Shown here: positions 46,432 to 54,701 of the stretch, in pieces
Numbering within the stretch: the stretch's first letter is position 1
Layout of the letters: every line of letters starts with the position of its first letter
Assembly: GCF_023910635.1 (NCBI RefSeq)
Contig: NZ_JAAVVZ010000004.1
Location: 1 to 64,000 of the forward strand
Reading direction: 5' to 3'
Source of the DNA: Sphingorhabdus sp.
Lineage (GTDB): Bacteria; Pseudomonadota; Alphaproteobacteria; Sphingomonadales; Sphingomonadaceae
DNA: 64,000 nucleotides
Notes under the pieces: generated by a model
Told to the model about the DNA's origin: nothing
Databases searched by the model: none
What the model saw: the letters and a program-made list of their open reading frames with translations, nothing else
Program-made: the position numbers and the translations under genes

Positions 46432-46721
46432 CGGTCGGCTTCATCTTCAAATGGATCATCAATGGCCTCATCATGGCCCGACCCGCTGGACAAGAAAACT
46501 AAGCCCATCAACGTTGCCGTGAGCATGATTGCACCAACAATTGCGCCTGTGGTCGCGATGAAGAAATGGATGGAAACCATACCATTCTGCCACCAGAATG
46601 TCCCCAATACGATGGCGGTCACAAGCAATGTGACGCCAAACATCCACCGCATGAGGCGCCAGTATCGCTGCCACGCGAAGTGCGCATATTCGGGATCATC
46701 GAGGCGGGAAGGACGAGTCAT
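46428..46721 (-). CDS. Small two-helix membrane protein
   Basis: A 97-residue protein starting MTRPSRLDDPEYAHFAWQRY with two hydrophobic segments (residues about 30-49 and 57-80) and an acidic tail (DEAIDDPFEDEADR). ATG 46721 was chosen; the frame continues upstream to 46811 across the CBS gene's start. Function unknown. It is translationally coupled to the thioesterase gene and divergent from the CBS gene by 64 bp. Confidence 0.7.
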   Translation of the reverse strand: MTRPSRLDDPEYAHFAWQRYWRLMRWMFGVTLLVTAIVLGTFWWQNGMVSIHFFIATTGAIVGAIMLTATLMGLVFLSSGSGHDEAIDDPFEDEADR

Positions 46722-46785
46722 AGCTTGATAAGCCCGCCTTATGCTATAAGTTCCATCATGGGCAAGGACATTAGGGAGAGAGTCG

Positions 46786-47214
46786 ATGACGATTTCTGCA
46801 ATACTGGCCAATCACCATCGCGACGTGTTGACGGCATCGCCGCATGAAAGTGTGGGTGAGGTCGTTACCCGATTGGCTAAAAATCGTATTGGCGCGCTTC
46901 CTGTCGTCGACGGCACCTGCGTGATTGGCATCTTCTCCGAACGCGACATTGTATATGGCGTTGCCCAGCATGGCGCAGATTTTCTGACCAAGACGGTTGC
47001 CGATACCATGACCGCACCTGCCATTACTTTTGCGCCTGACACCGCAATATTGTCCGCCCTATCGCTGATGTCGAAACGGCGCATCCGGCATTTGCCGGTC
47101 ATTAAGGATGATGCACTTATGGGCTTTGTCTCAATCGGCGATTTGGTCAAACACCGGATCGAGAAGATCGAAACCGAAGCCGCCGCCATGCGCGACTATA
47201 TCAGCATGGCGTGA
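46786..47214 (+). CDS. CBS-pair domain protein
   Basis: A 142-residue protein made of two CBS motifs (residues ~8-60 and ~73-130), e.g. RIGALPVVDGTCVIGIFSER and RIRHLPVIKDDALMGFVSIG. Such stand-alone CBS pairs bind adenosine nucleotides and regulate partner enzymes or act as sensors. No partner domain. AGGGAGAGAG precedes the ATG at 46786. Confidence 0.92.
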   Translation: MTISAILANHHRDVLTASPHESVGEVVTRLAKNRIGALPVVDGTCVIGIFSERDIVYGVAQHGADFLTKTVADTMTAPAITFAPDTAILSALSLMSKRRIRHLPVIKDDALMGFVSIGDLVKHRIEKIETEAAAMRDYISMA

Positions 47215-47235
47215 AAAAATCTCTGCCCGTTAAAC

Positions 47236-47994
47236 CTATCGCGGTTGCGATGGCGTTGTCACATTGGCGGGAGAGGCGGCTACGGGCTGCGTTGTCACCG
47301 GCGGGGCCATGATGTTGATGGCAGGGTCATAAGCTCGCTTTGGCGCATATTTCATGTTCCAATCCGCCAGATCACGTTCATATTTGACATAGGCTTCGTA
47401 GAAATTGACAAACACATTGTCGATATCGGCGAGGCTGCCCATGGCATATTCGGGCAAAGCCCCTTTCGGCACCTGATTAGCCTCTTGCAGCTTGCGCAGC
47501 GCCATATCGCAATATTGCCCGCGCACGGGCGGCAGCGCGAAATAATTGTACAAATCCGTCATGCGCGTATCGCGGATGCGCAGGCCATTCTGCTTTGGAT
47601 AGCGCTTCACATATTCGCGATCGACCGACTTACTGGTTTTCGACAGCAGCACCTTATGGATGACAATGAACTTGTTATACTCGGTCGCGATTTGTCCCCA
47701 CACTGGGCCCTGACAGTTGAGCGCCGCAACGTTTAATGCAGCACGGAAATGCCATATCTGCTCGTCCCGGCTCAGGCCGCGATTTGGGGTCACGCGAATG
47801 CCATCCAAGCCCACAGGCGGTATAGTCATCGACAAAGCAGCGCCCCCCGGTGGCAAAGGCATTGCAGGAAGCGGTGGCGGTGGTGGTGGCGGAAGTTGAA
47901 TCGCGGGGGGTGCGACCTTTACGGGCGGTGGTGCACAGGCGGCGGCGGCAGTGACGAGGATGAGTGCTGCTAGTTTTGTGATGCCTCGACGCAT
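47236..47994 (-). CDS. Hypothetical lipoprotein
   Basis: A 252-residue protein beginning MRRGITKLAALILVTAAAAC, with the lipobox Cys at 20 and a proline-rich linker. The mature region has GLSRDEQIWHFRAALNVAALNC and YCDMALRKLQEANQVP, and ends ANVTTPSQPR. The family is known in sphingomonads as a hypothetical protein; no function recognised. ATG 47994 is used because the upstream frame to 48099 lacks a signal. It is convergent with the CBS gene and separated from the BI-1 gene by a terminator. Confidence 0.75.
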   Translation of the reverse strand: MRRGITKLAALILVTAAAACAPPPVKVAPPAIQLPPPPPPPLPAMPLPPGGAALSMTIPPVGLDGIRVTPNRGLSRDEQIWHFRAALNVAALNCQGPVWGQIATEYNKFIVIHKVLLSKTSKSVDREYVKRYPKQNGLRIRDTRMTDLYNYFALPPVRGQYCDMALRKLQEANQVPKGALPEYAMGSLADIDNVFVNFYEAYVKYERDLADWNMKYAPKRAYDPAINIMAPPVTTQPVAASPANVTTPSQPR

Positions 47995-48070
47995 TATTTG
48001 GTCTCCGATACGCTGAACCTGACTCCAACAAGATTTTGCACGGAAAGAAAAGCCCTGTTCGACCAAATCC

Positions 48071-48106
48071 CCAAGAAAAATGGCCCAGTGGTTTACCACC
48101 GGGCCA
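48071..48106 (-). terminator. Intrinsic terminator of the BI-1 family gene
   Basis: TGGCCC-A-GTGG-TTTA-CCAC-C-GGGCCA (48081-48106) is a near-perfect hairpin. Read on the minus strand it is followed by TTTTTCTTGG, giving a good U-tract 45 nt after the stop at 48151. Confidence 0.85.
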
Positions 48107-48117
48107 TAATGAACTGT

Positions 48118-48134
48118 TTAGGGTCAGGACCTAA
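48118..48134. repeat. Short palindrome, repeat family A core
   Basis: TTAGGGTCAGGACCTAA is an inverted repeat with TTAGG/CCTAA arms and carries the family A core. It lies just downstream of the BI-1 gene; a related copy is upstream at 49040. Confidence 0.7.
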
Positions 48135-48150
48135 GTTGAACCGCGGATGA

Positions 48151-48894
48151 TTATTCGCGGTTGCCCAAGAAGCTCAACAGGAACTGGAACATGTTGATGA
48201 AGTCCAGATAGAGCGTCAGCGCAGCCATGACTGCGGCCTTACCGAGCATCTCTGGACCTTGAAGGTAGAAATACTCGCTTTTGATACGCTGTGTATCATA
48301 AGCTGTAAGACCGGCGAAGATCAGCACACCTGCGCAGCTAATTACCCAACCCAATGTATCAGAACCCACGAAGATGTTCACGATTGATGCCACGATCAAA
48401 CCGACCATACCCATCACGAGGAAGCTTCCCCAACCGCTCATGTCCTTCTTCGTGGTGTAGGCCCACAGGCTGAGACCAGCAAATGCAGCCGACGTGGCAA
48501 AGAAAGTTTGCGCGATGGATTCACCGGTGAACATCATGAAGATGCGCGCCATTGAAAGGCCCATCAGGACCGCGAAGCCCCAGAACATCGCCTGCAGCGT
48601 TGCCGCAGAAAACTTGCCTTGGCCAAAGCTCATCGCCAACACGACGACCAGAGGTGACAGAATGATGACCCAGCTCATCAAGCTTGGGTTGACCATGAGA
48701 TTTTGCGCCAGTTCGGTTTGCGCAAACAACATCGCGACGACGCCGGTCAGCAATACGCCCGACGCCATATAATTATAAACCTTGAGCATGTGCGAACGCA
48801 GACCGGCGTCAAAAGCGACGTCACCGGCGCGTGAGCCGACACCTGCAAGACTTGACTGGGTCCCGGTTACCCGTGGATCGGACCACTGTGCCAT
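48151..48894 (-). CDS. Bax inhibitor-1/YccA family membrane protein
   Basis: A 247-residue inner-membrane protein with seven hydrophobic segments and the family features RSHMLKVYNYMASGVLLTGV at the first helix, YTTKKDMSGWGSFLVMG, and DTQRIKSEYF (the aspartate pair region with AALTLYLDFINMFQFLLSFLG at the end). E. coli YccA binds FtsH and modulates its protease activity; some BI-1 members are pH-sensitive Ca2+ leaks. It is flanked by two family A palindromes. Confidence 0.93.
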   Translation of the reverse strand: MAQWSDPRVTGTQSSLAGVGSRAGDVAFDAGLRSHMLKVYNYMASGVLLTGVVAMLFAQTELAQNLMVNPSLMSWVIILSPLVVVLAMSFGQGKFSAATLQAMFWGFAVLMGLSMARIFMMFTGESIAQTFFATSAAFAGLSLWAYTTKKDMSGWGSFLVMGMVGLIVASIVNIFVGSDTLGWVISCAGVLIFAGLTAYDTQRIKSEYFYLQGPEMLGKAAVMAALTLYLDFINMFQFLLSFLGNRE

Positions 48895-49039
48895 GACTTA
48901 TTTCTCCTCAAAACACGGCAATATAGCCGCATGACCAGTATATTGGATGAAATCGTTCCAGATTCAAGCGAAACACGACAAGGCCTATGCCTATTTTTAC
49001 AGATAATGACAGAAAGTGGGTCTTTGCCCCGCCCGTCGC

Positions 49040-49056
49040 CTAGGTCCTGACCCTAG
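49040..49056. repeat. Short palindrome, repeat family A core (inverse)
   Basis: CTAGGTCCTGACCCTAG is the inverse complement of the family A core, with CTAGG/CCTAG arms. With the copy at 48118 it brackets the BI-1 gene. Confidence 0.7.
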
Positions 49057-49178
49057 ATAATCGCAGCTATATCCAAATTACAGGCGTGATCACCCCATTC
49101 ATGAATCGGGTTGCACCGCTTTGCTGTTCTGCTAGCCATAAGGCCAGATGGCGCAAACAGCCTGATAGGGAGAGTGAT

Positions 49179-50798
49179 GTGCGTGTGACGACCGAAGGTG
49201 AAAACAGCAACGTCGTGTTACAAGAACCCGAAGCGCCTTTGCCTGAGGCAAGCAGTTATAGCTGGTATGTGCTCATGGTGTTGGTGGTCGTCTACATCCT
49301 CAACTTCATCGACCGGCAAATCCTGAGCATCTTGGCCGTTGATATCAAGGCTGACCTTGGCCTGACCGACGCAGATATGGGCTTTTTGGGCGGCGCAGCT
49401 TTTGCCGTGTTTTACGCTTTGTTCGGCATTCCCTTGGGGCGGCTTGCCGATAATTGGAGCCGGGTGAAACTGCTTTCAATTGGCCTTGCCTTATGGTCGA
49501 TCATGACGGCCTTGTCGGGCTTTGCGCGTAACCAAGCAGAGTTGACGATAGCGCGTATGGGCGTTGGCGTTGGCGAAGCGACGGCAAGCCCCACGGCCTA
49601 TTCCCTCATTTCCGATTATTTCCCGAAGCGGCAGCGCGCGACCGCGCTCGCGATTTATTCGTCAGGGCTGTATATCGGCGGCGGCGTCTCGCTGTTTCTT
49701 GGCGCGCTCATTGTTCAAAGTTGGGACGCAGCTTACCCGCAAGGTGGCCCGCTCGGTTTGGTCGGTTGGCATGCCGCTTTTGTGGCCGTCGGTATTCCGG
49801 GTATACTCGTTGGCTTGTGGGTCGCAACATTGCGTGAACCTGTGCGTGGTGCGATGGATGGCCTCGTCACACCAGCGCACCCTGCACCGTTCCGGGCATT
49901 TGCAAACGATCTTTCGATGATCGTCCCGCCCTTTACGTTGTGGGGAGCCTATCAGCGCGGTCCTACTGCGCTCGCCATCAACGTCGCAACCGGCGCGGCC
50001 ATTGCGGCCTTTGCGTATTGGATGATCCAGCTCACGGGCAATCTGCCGCAATGGTCCGCCGTTGGTTTTGGTTATTATGCGGTCTTCTCATGGGCATCGA
50101 CGCTTCGCGCAAAGGACCCTGCGACCTTCCGCCTGATTTGGGGCACACCTGCCTTTATCTGCACAACCATTGGCTATGGCCTTGTCGCGTTGGTTGCCTA
50201 TGCGCTCGCATTCTGGTCCGCCCCTTATGCGGAAACAGTCCTTGGCCTGCCCAAGAAGGAACTCGCATTCATTCTGGGCGCCAACGGCGCTCTAAGCGGC
50301 TTTTTGGGCGTCATTATCGGTGGTCGCGTCGCTGATTTCTTGCGCACCAAGAATCCCGCTGGTCGGGTTCTTATCATCATTCTTGGCGTCCTCGGCCCAA
50401 TCGTTCCAATCGGCATTGGCTACACTACGGATAACGCAACGCTATTCTACGTCATGAACTTCCTCGCTGGTATGCTTGGCGCAACGGCACTCGGCGCGGC
50501 AGCAGCCACAACGCAAGATCTTGTATTGCCCCGCATGCGCGGAACCGCGACGGCGGCGTTTTTCCTTGGCACCACGCTCGTCGGCTTGTCGTTCGGACCT
50601 TATATGGTGGGGCAGATTTCCGACCTTTCCGGAAATATGGTCGATGGCAAGCTGGTCGGCAATTTGCGCGTTGGCATCCTGTCGCTCATCGCCGTTGCAC
50701 CTGTTGCCTTGGCCTTGTTGATCGCTGCCTATCGCACTGTGCCCAAGGCAGAACGTACGATAGTCGAGCGGGCGCGAGACGCGGGCGAACCGGTTTAA
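49179..50798 (+). CDS. MFS transporter (Spinster-like)
   Basis: A carrier of about 539 residues with twelve predicted helices. The MFS motif A after helix 2 is GIPLGRLADNWSRVKL, and VYILNFIDRQILSILAVDIK at helix 1 is typical of the sphingolipid-transporter-like (Spinster) group. Sphingomonad members are often linked to export or uptake of aromatic or lipid compounds. The GTG at 49179 follows GGGAGAG; longer frames add non-homologous residues. It precedes a fatty-acid-degradation gene set, so a lipid or carboxylate substrate is plausible. Confidence 0.88.
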   Translation: MRVTTEGENSNVVLQEPEAPLPEASSYSWYVLMVLVVVYILNFIDRQILSILAVDIKADLGLTDADMGFLGGAAFAVFYALFGIPLGRLADNWSRVKLLSIGLALWSIMTALSGFARNQAELTIARMGVGVGEATASPTAYSLISDYFPKRQRATALAIYSSGLYIGGGVSLFLGALIVQSWDAAYPQGGPLGLVGWHAAFVAVGIPGILVGLWVATLREPVRGAMDGLVTPAHPAPFRAFANDLSMIVPPFTLWGAYQRGPTALAINVATGAAIAAFAYWMIQLTGNLPQWSAVGFGYYAVFSWASTLRAKDPATFRLIWGTPAFICTTIGYGLVALVAYALAFWSAPYAETVLGLPKKELAFILGANGALSGFLGVIIGGRVADFLRTKNPAGRVLIIILGVLGPIVPIGIGYTTDNATLFYVMNFLAGMLGATALGAAAATTQDLVLPRMRGTATAAFFLGTTLVGLSFGPYMVGQISDLSGNMVDGKLVGNLRVGILSLIAVAPVALALLIAAYRTVPKAERTIVERARDAGEPV

Positions 50799-50887
50799 TC
50801 AACCGATTAAATTCGGCTTGACGCCCGCGTTAACTTCCTGCCATTGATAAGGCATATCCGCAGGACAATTTTGCAGGGGATTTTTCA

Positions 50888-52042
50888 ATGTCACTCGATA
50901 GCATTCCACGCACCGCCTATAATGAAGATCATGAAGCGTTCCGCCAGTCGGTGCGCCAATTCCTTCAAAAGGAAGTCGCACCCCACGCAAAGCAGTGGCA
51001 GGAAGACGGCATTGTCCCCAAATCGATCTGGCCCAAGGCGGGCGAAGTCGGCATGCTCTGCCCCACCGTGCCAGTCGAATATGGCGGCCTTGGCCTCGAC
51101 TTTGGCTATAATGCCATTGTTGACGAGGAATCGGCTTATTATGGCGGCGTCGCCACTGGCTTTTCGCTACAGTCCGACATCGTCGTCAATTACATCACCA
51201 GCTATGGCAGCGAAGAGCAGAAGAAGCATTGGCTGCCCAAGATGATTTCGGGCGAGGTTATCACCGCCATCGCCATGACCGAGCCTGGCACCGGAAGCGA
51301 CCTGCAAAGCATGAAAACCACTGCCAAGAAGGATGGCAATCATTATGTCATCAATGGCAGCAAAACCTACATCACCAATGGCCAAAATGCCGACCTGATC
51401 TTGGTCTGCGTCAAAACCGACACCGAAATTCAGCCCGCCTATAAGGGCATGTCGATTGTCCTCGTCGAGGCCGATCGTGAAGGTTTCAAACGCGGTCGTA
51501 ACCTCGACAAAATCGGCATGGACGAAGCCGACACGTCGGAATTGTTCTTCGAAGATGTTCGCGTCCCCATGACCAATTGCCTGGGCGAAGAGGGCAAGGG
51601 CTTCATCTATTTGATGAGCGAACTGCCGCAAGAGCGCCTTTCCATCGCCGTATCGTCCATGGCGAGCACGCAAAAGGCATTTGACGAAACCGTCGCCTTT
51701 TGCCGTGACCGCATCGTTTTCGGCAAGCCATTGCTCGACTTCCAGAACACCCGTTTCGTGCTGGCGGACATCAAATCCAAGTTGCAGGTTGGCTGGGCGC
51801 ATCTCGATTGGGCGTTGAACCGCCATTATAAAAAAGAACTGACCGCCGAAGAAGGCGCGGCCGCCAAATTGTGGCACACCGACTTGCAATGGGACGTGGT
51901 CGATGCCTGTCTGCAATTGCATGGCGGCGCGGGATATATGAACGAATATCCCATCGCCCGCATGTGGCGCGCAGCCCGCGTCACGCGGATTTTCGGCGGC
52001 ACTAACGAGATCATGAAAGAACTGATCGGTCGGGGTCTTTAG
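50888..52042 (+). CDS. Acyl-CoA dehydrogenase
   Basis: A 384-residue FAD enzyme oxidising acyl-CoA to the enoyl-CoA. Signature 1 ITAIAMTEPGTGSDLQSMKT and signature 2 QLHGGAGYMNEYPIARMWR are present, and the C-terminus is FGGTNEIMKELIGRGL. The catalytic base is not fixed by eye. The chain-length class is unclear. It lies 89 bp after the MFS gene, followed by a family B palindrome and a thioesterase; with the enoyl-CoA hydratase at 52612 it outlines a beta-oxidation module. Confidence 0.93.
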   Translation: MSLDSIPRTAYNEDHEAFRQSVRQFLQKEVAPHAKQWQEDGIVPKSIWPKAGEVGMLCPTVPVEYGGLGLDFGYNAIVDEESAYYGGVATGFSLQSDIVVNYITSYGSEEQKKHWLPKMISGEVITAIAMTEPGTGSDLQSMKTTAKKDGNHYVINGSKTYITNGQNADLILVCVKTDTEIQPAYKGMSIVLVEADREGFKRGRNLDKIGMDEADTSELFFEDVRVPMTNCLGEEGKGFIYLMSELPQERLSIAVSSMASTQKAFDETVAFCRDRIVFGKPLLDFQNTRFVLADIKSKLQVGWAHLDWALNRHYKKELTAEEGAAAKLWHTDLQWDVVDACLQLHGGAGYMNEYPIARMWRAARVTRIFGGTNEIMKELIGRGL

Positions 52043-52069
52043 AACGATCCATATTCTCGGACTACTCCA

Positions 52070-52155
52070 TCACCCTGAACTCGTTTCAGGGTCCATCGTG
52101 CCACACAACCGCCGGTTGAGGCTTATAAATTGACCCTGAACCAAGTTCAGGGTGA
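52070..52155. repeat. Palindromic element, repeat family B
   Basis: Arms 52070-52093 and 52132-52155 are inverted copies with two mismatches in 24 bases (TCACCCTGAAC/GTTCAGGGTGA), around a 38-base centre. Nearly identical to the element at 34157. It lies between the acyl-CoA dehydrogenase and thioesterase genes. Confidence 0.85.
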
Positions 52156-52180
52156 CGACTGTTGATAAAGGTTCCGTTAT

Positions 52181-52615
52181 ATGCCCAAACCGCAAAGCTG
52201 GCAGCTTGACCCTGCAAACTATCCCTTCAATCACCGCGCCGAAACGCGCTTTGCCGATCTGGATTTGTTGGGACATATCAACAATGTCTCAATGGCGGGA
52301 TTGTTCGAACATGGTCGCGGTATGTTCAATCACGCCATCGCGGTCGAACGCCGTGCGCCGGGGCAACGCTGGCTGATTGTCAGCGTTGCGCTTGAGTATA
52401 TTGCCGAGGCGCATTTTCCCGAACATGTGGAGATTGCCAGCGGCATATTGCGGATCGGCCGCAGCAGTTGGGACATCGCCTCTGCCGCGTTTCAAGGCGG
52501 CGAATGCAAGGCGACCTGCATCACCACCATCGTGCTAACCGATGCGAACGGCCCGACCGCCTTACCACAAGAATTGCGCGCGGAATTTGAACGGTTGCAC
52601 GTTAAGTCGTCTTAA
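52181..52615 (+). CDS. Thioesterase (hot-dog, 4-hydroxybenzoyl-CoA thioesterase-like)
   Basis: A 144-residue hot-dog protein. RAETRFADLDLLGHINNVSM has the family's Asp/His and conserved GHxNN segment, followed by LIVSVALEYIAEAHFPEHV. It probably hydrolyses an acyl-CoA from the adjacent degradation module. Its stop overlaps the enoyl-CoA hydratase stop on the other strand by 4 bp. Confidence 0.85.
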   Translation: MPKPQSWQLDPANYPFNHRAETRFADLDLLGHINNVSMAGLFEHGRGMFNHAIAVERRAPGQRWLIVSVALEYIAEAHFPEHVEIASGILRIGRSSWDIASAAFQGGECKATCITTIVLTDANGPTALPQELRAEFERLHVKSS

Positions 52616-53409
52616 TCGGCAAACACCCCTGCCCGCTTCTGCATTCCGGCCATCACCGCTTCAATCTGGTTGGGCTTGCGGATGACGCGGGCTTGGCGGA
52701 CGCTTTCGGCCATCAATATCGCGTCTTCGTCCATATCGGCATATTCGTTGAACAATGCCTTTGCCTCGCGCATCGCCTCTGGGTTGCGGTCGGCAATTTC
52801 GCGGGCAATGACCATGGCGCGGGCATGTGGGTTTTCGTCCACAAACGTCGCAAAGCCAAGATTTAGCGCCTCGGCCCCTGAAAACTCACGGTTGGTGTAG
52901 GTCAGTTCGCGCAAGCTATCTTCACGCACCAACCCGCGCCACAAGGCATAGCCGCCCATGTCGGGGATAAGGCCCCATTTCATTTCCATCACGGCCATCC
53001 GCGCATCCGGCGCGACCACGCGGATGTCTGCGCCGCTTGCAATTTGCAACCCGCCGCCGAAACACACACCATGCACCGCCGCGATCACTGGCATCGGCAA
53101 TTTGCGCCACAGCATGGCGACCTGTTGGAATGTGTTGGCGTTGCCGTGCGTCCTGTCGGTCAGGCTGCCCATCCCGCTGCTCGCGCTTGCGCCGCCGCTT
53201 GCCATGCTGGCCATGTCAAGGCCTGCGCAGAAACTGCGTCCTTCGCCCGACAATACCACCGCGCGTACGCCTTTCACGGATGCAAGCTCTTCACCGGCCG
53301 CGATGATCCCCTGAAACATCGCCGGGTCAAGTGCGTTCATCTTGTTCGCACGCGTCAGGCGGACGTCGGCGACATGATTGTCGATGGAAATGGATACGCG
53401 GTCGTTCAT
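52612..53409 (-). CDS. Enoyl-CoA hydratase/isomerase (crotonase family)
   Basis: A 265-residue crotonase-fold protein with GEGRSFCAGLDMASMA (oxyanion hole) and ALAYVHGVCFGGGLQ-like VIAAVHGVCFGGGLQIASGA. The catalytic Glu at WGLIPDMGGYALWRGLV is replaced by Asp in the usual Glu position (PDMGG), which suggests an isomerase or hydrolase rather than a strict hydratase. Overlaps the VOC gene by 4 bp on the same strand. Confidence 0.86.
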   Translation of the reverse strand: MNDRVSISIDNHVADVRLTRANKMNALDPAMFQGIIAAGEELASVKGVRAVVLSGEGRSFCAGLDMASMASGGASASSGMGSLTDRTHGNANTFQQVAMLWRKLPMPVIAAVHGVCFGGGLQIASGADIRVVAPDARMAVMEMKWGLIPDMGGYALWRGLVREDSLRELTYTNREFSGAEALNLGFATFVDENPHARAMVIAREIADRNPEAMREAKALFNEYADMDEDAILMAESVRQARVIRKPNQIEAVMAGMQKRAGVFAD

Positions 53410-53879
53410 TCTTTATCCAATCGGGGTTGATTAAGGGCAAGACGGTTGCCCTCTGTATCCTCTATCTCTGCGACGAAGCCAGCATCGCCGATATCCTTTA
53501 CAGGGTATAATATGGGTCTACCCAATTCTTGGGCCTTTTCTACCGTCGATTTGATGTCGCGCACCTGAAAATAGATAATCGCGCCATCTTTGGAAGGCCT
53601 ATATACATCGCCTTTGGCAAGCGCTCCGGTTGCCCCCGGCGCACCCTCCGCAAATGGGAAAAGCGCCATTTCATACCCGTCGACGATCTGACGATCCAAT
53701 TTCAATCCCATGATCTCTTCGTAAAAAGCAACCGCGCGGTCCATATCTGTCACTGGAATTTCAAAATAGAAAACCGGATGCTGATCCATAACCTTATCTT
53801 TCGGTTCCACAAAATGACACCCGCCAAGCGCCATCATTGCCAATACACACGCCGCTGTGAGTTTTTTTGCCTTCCTCAT
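53406..53879 (-). CDS. Lipoprotein-anchored VOC (glyoxalase/bleomycin resistance fold) protein
   Basis: A 157-residue protein in which a normal VOC domain (FYFEIPVTDMDRAVAFYEEI ... GDAGFVAEIEDTEGNRLALN) is preceded by a lipoprotein signal with LALMGG-like MALGGCHF (Cys21). The domain itself could start at MDQHPVFYF (53789), which would give a cytosolic protein. The full frame is favoured because ATG 53879 overlaps the upstream stop by one base. Such anchoring is unusual for VOC proteins. Function unknown. Confidence 0.75.
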   Translation of the reverse strand: MRKAKKLTAACVLAMMALGGCHFVEPKDKVMDQHPVFYFEIPVTDMDRAVAFYEEIMGLKLDRQIVDGYEMALFPFAEGAPGATGALAKGDVYRPSKDGAIIYFQVRDIKSTVEKAQELGRPILYPVKDIGDAGFVAEIEDTEGNRLALNQPRLDKE

Positions 53880-54496
53880 TATATTTTTCCAAGGAAGGCA
53901 GCCTCAACCAGCGGCAATTGATCATTACCAAAATACATCTTGTCTGTGTCAACAAATATGGTCGGCGAACCATAGCCACCGCGCGCTATTACCTCGTCAG
54001 TGTTGGCGCGCAACAGGGCCTTGACCGCATCGGTCTGTGATGCCGTCCGCATGGCCTCTCCATCAAGACCCGCTTTGTTCGCCAGCGCGACCAACACATC
54101 GGGGTCGTCAAGATTTTCCTGCGCGCCAAAATAGCTTTCAAAGGCGGCCTTACTGAACGTCTTTAGCGCCACCTGATCGCCTGCGAGCGAACATGCCATA
54201 CGCATCGCATGGATGCTTTTTGCCGGATGATATATGCTGGGAAAATTGATTTCGACGCCCGCCAGCTTTGCCCAATCGCGCATAACCCGCCAATTGTGCT
54301 TAAACTTGGGGTTATTGGCCGCTTCTCGTGCCGCATATACAGACGGATTGACGGCATTGAAAACGCCGCCGACCAATATGGGACGCAAGCGGACAGACAG
54401 GCCAGTGCGTGCAATGACGGCATCAAGATTGTGGAACGCAATATAAGTCCATGGACTTGAAAGATCGTAAAAAAATTCAACCCGTTCGCCGTTCAT
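53879..54496 (-). CDS. DsbA-family 2-hydroxychromene-2-carboxylate isomerase-like protein
   Basis: A 205-residue member of the kappa-class GST/DsbA-like isomerase family. VEFFYDLSSPWTYIAFHNL at the N-terminus has Ser where DsbA has its CXXC, and RPILVGGVFNA and GYGSPTIFVDTDKMYFGNDQLP are conserved in NahD/HCCA isomerases. The classical substrate is a naphthalene-pathway intermediate, but no naphthalene genes are here, so a glutathione-dependent isomerase is all that can be said. It is the first gene of a three-gene run with the VOC and crotonase genes. Confidence 0.85.
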   Translation of the reverse strand: MNGERVEFFYDLSSPWTYIAFHNLDAVIARTGLSVRLRPILVGGVFNAVNPSVYAAREAANNPKFKHNWRVMRDWAKLAGVEINFPSIYHPAKSIHAMRMACSLAGDQVALKTFSKAAFESYFGAQENLDDPDVLVALANKAGLDGEAMRTASQTDAVKALLRANTDEVIARGGYGSPTIFVDTDKMYFGNDQLPLVEAAFLGKI

Positions 54497-54701
54497 GTTC
54501 CTCTCCTTTTACCAATATCAGCCATAGCATTGCGTCCTATTTTATGAAGCTGATAAATTTCGATGTACGCGCATGGACCAAAGTTCCAGCTTTTGTCCGC
54601 GAATTAGCACCGTTTGCCGCAGTTCGACAAAGGCAAGGTCGCTGTTAATTTGACTTTAACCATAACACGCCACAGAAGTGGATGCGGGAACGCCCGTGGG
54701 G

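Noticed and set aside
48931-49050. A 39-codon ORF (MTSILDEIVPDSSETRQG...) upstream of the MFS gene
   Set aside because: No ribosome site, and its stop lies within a family A repeat. It may be a remnant but coding could not be supported.
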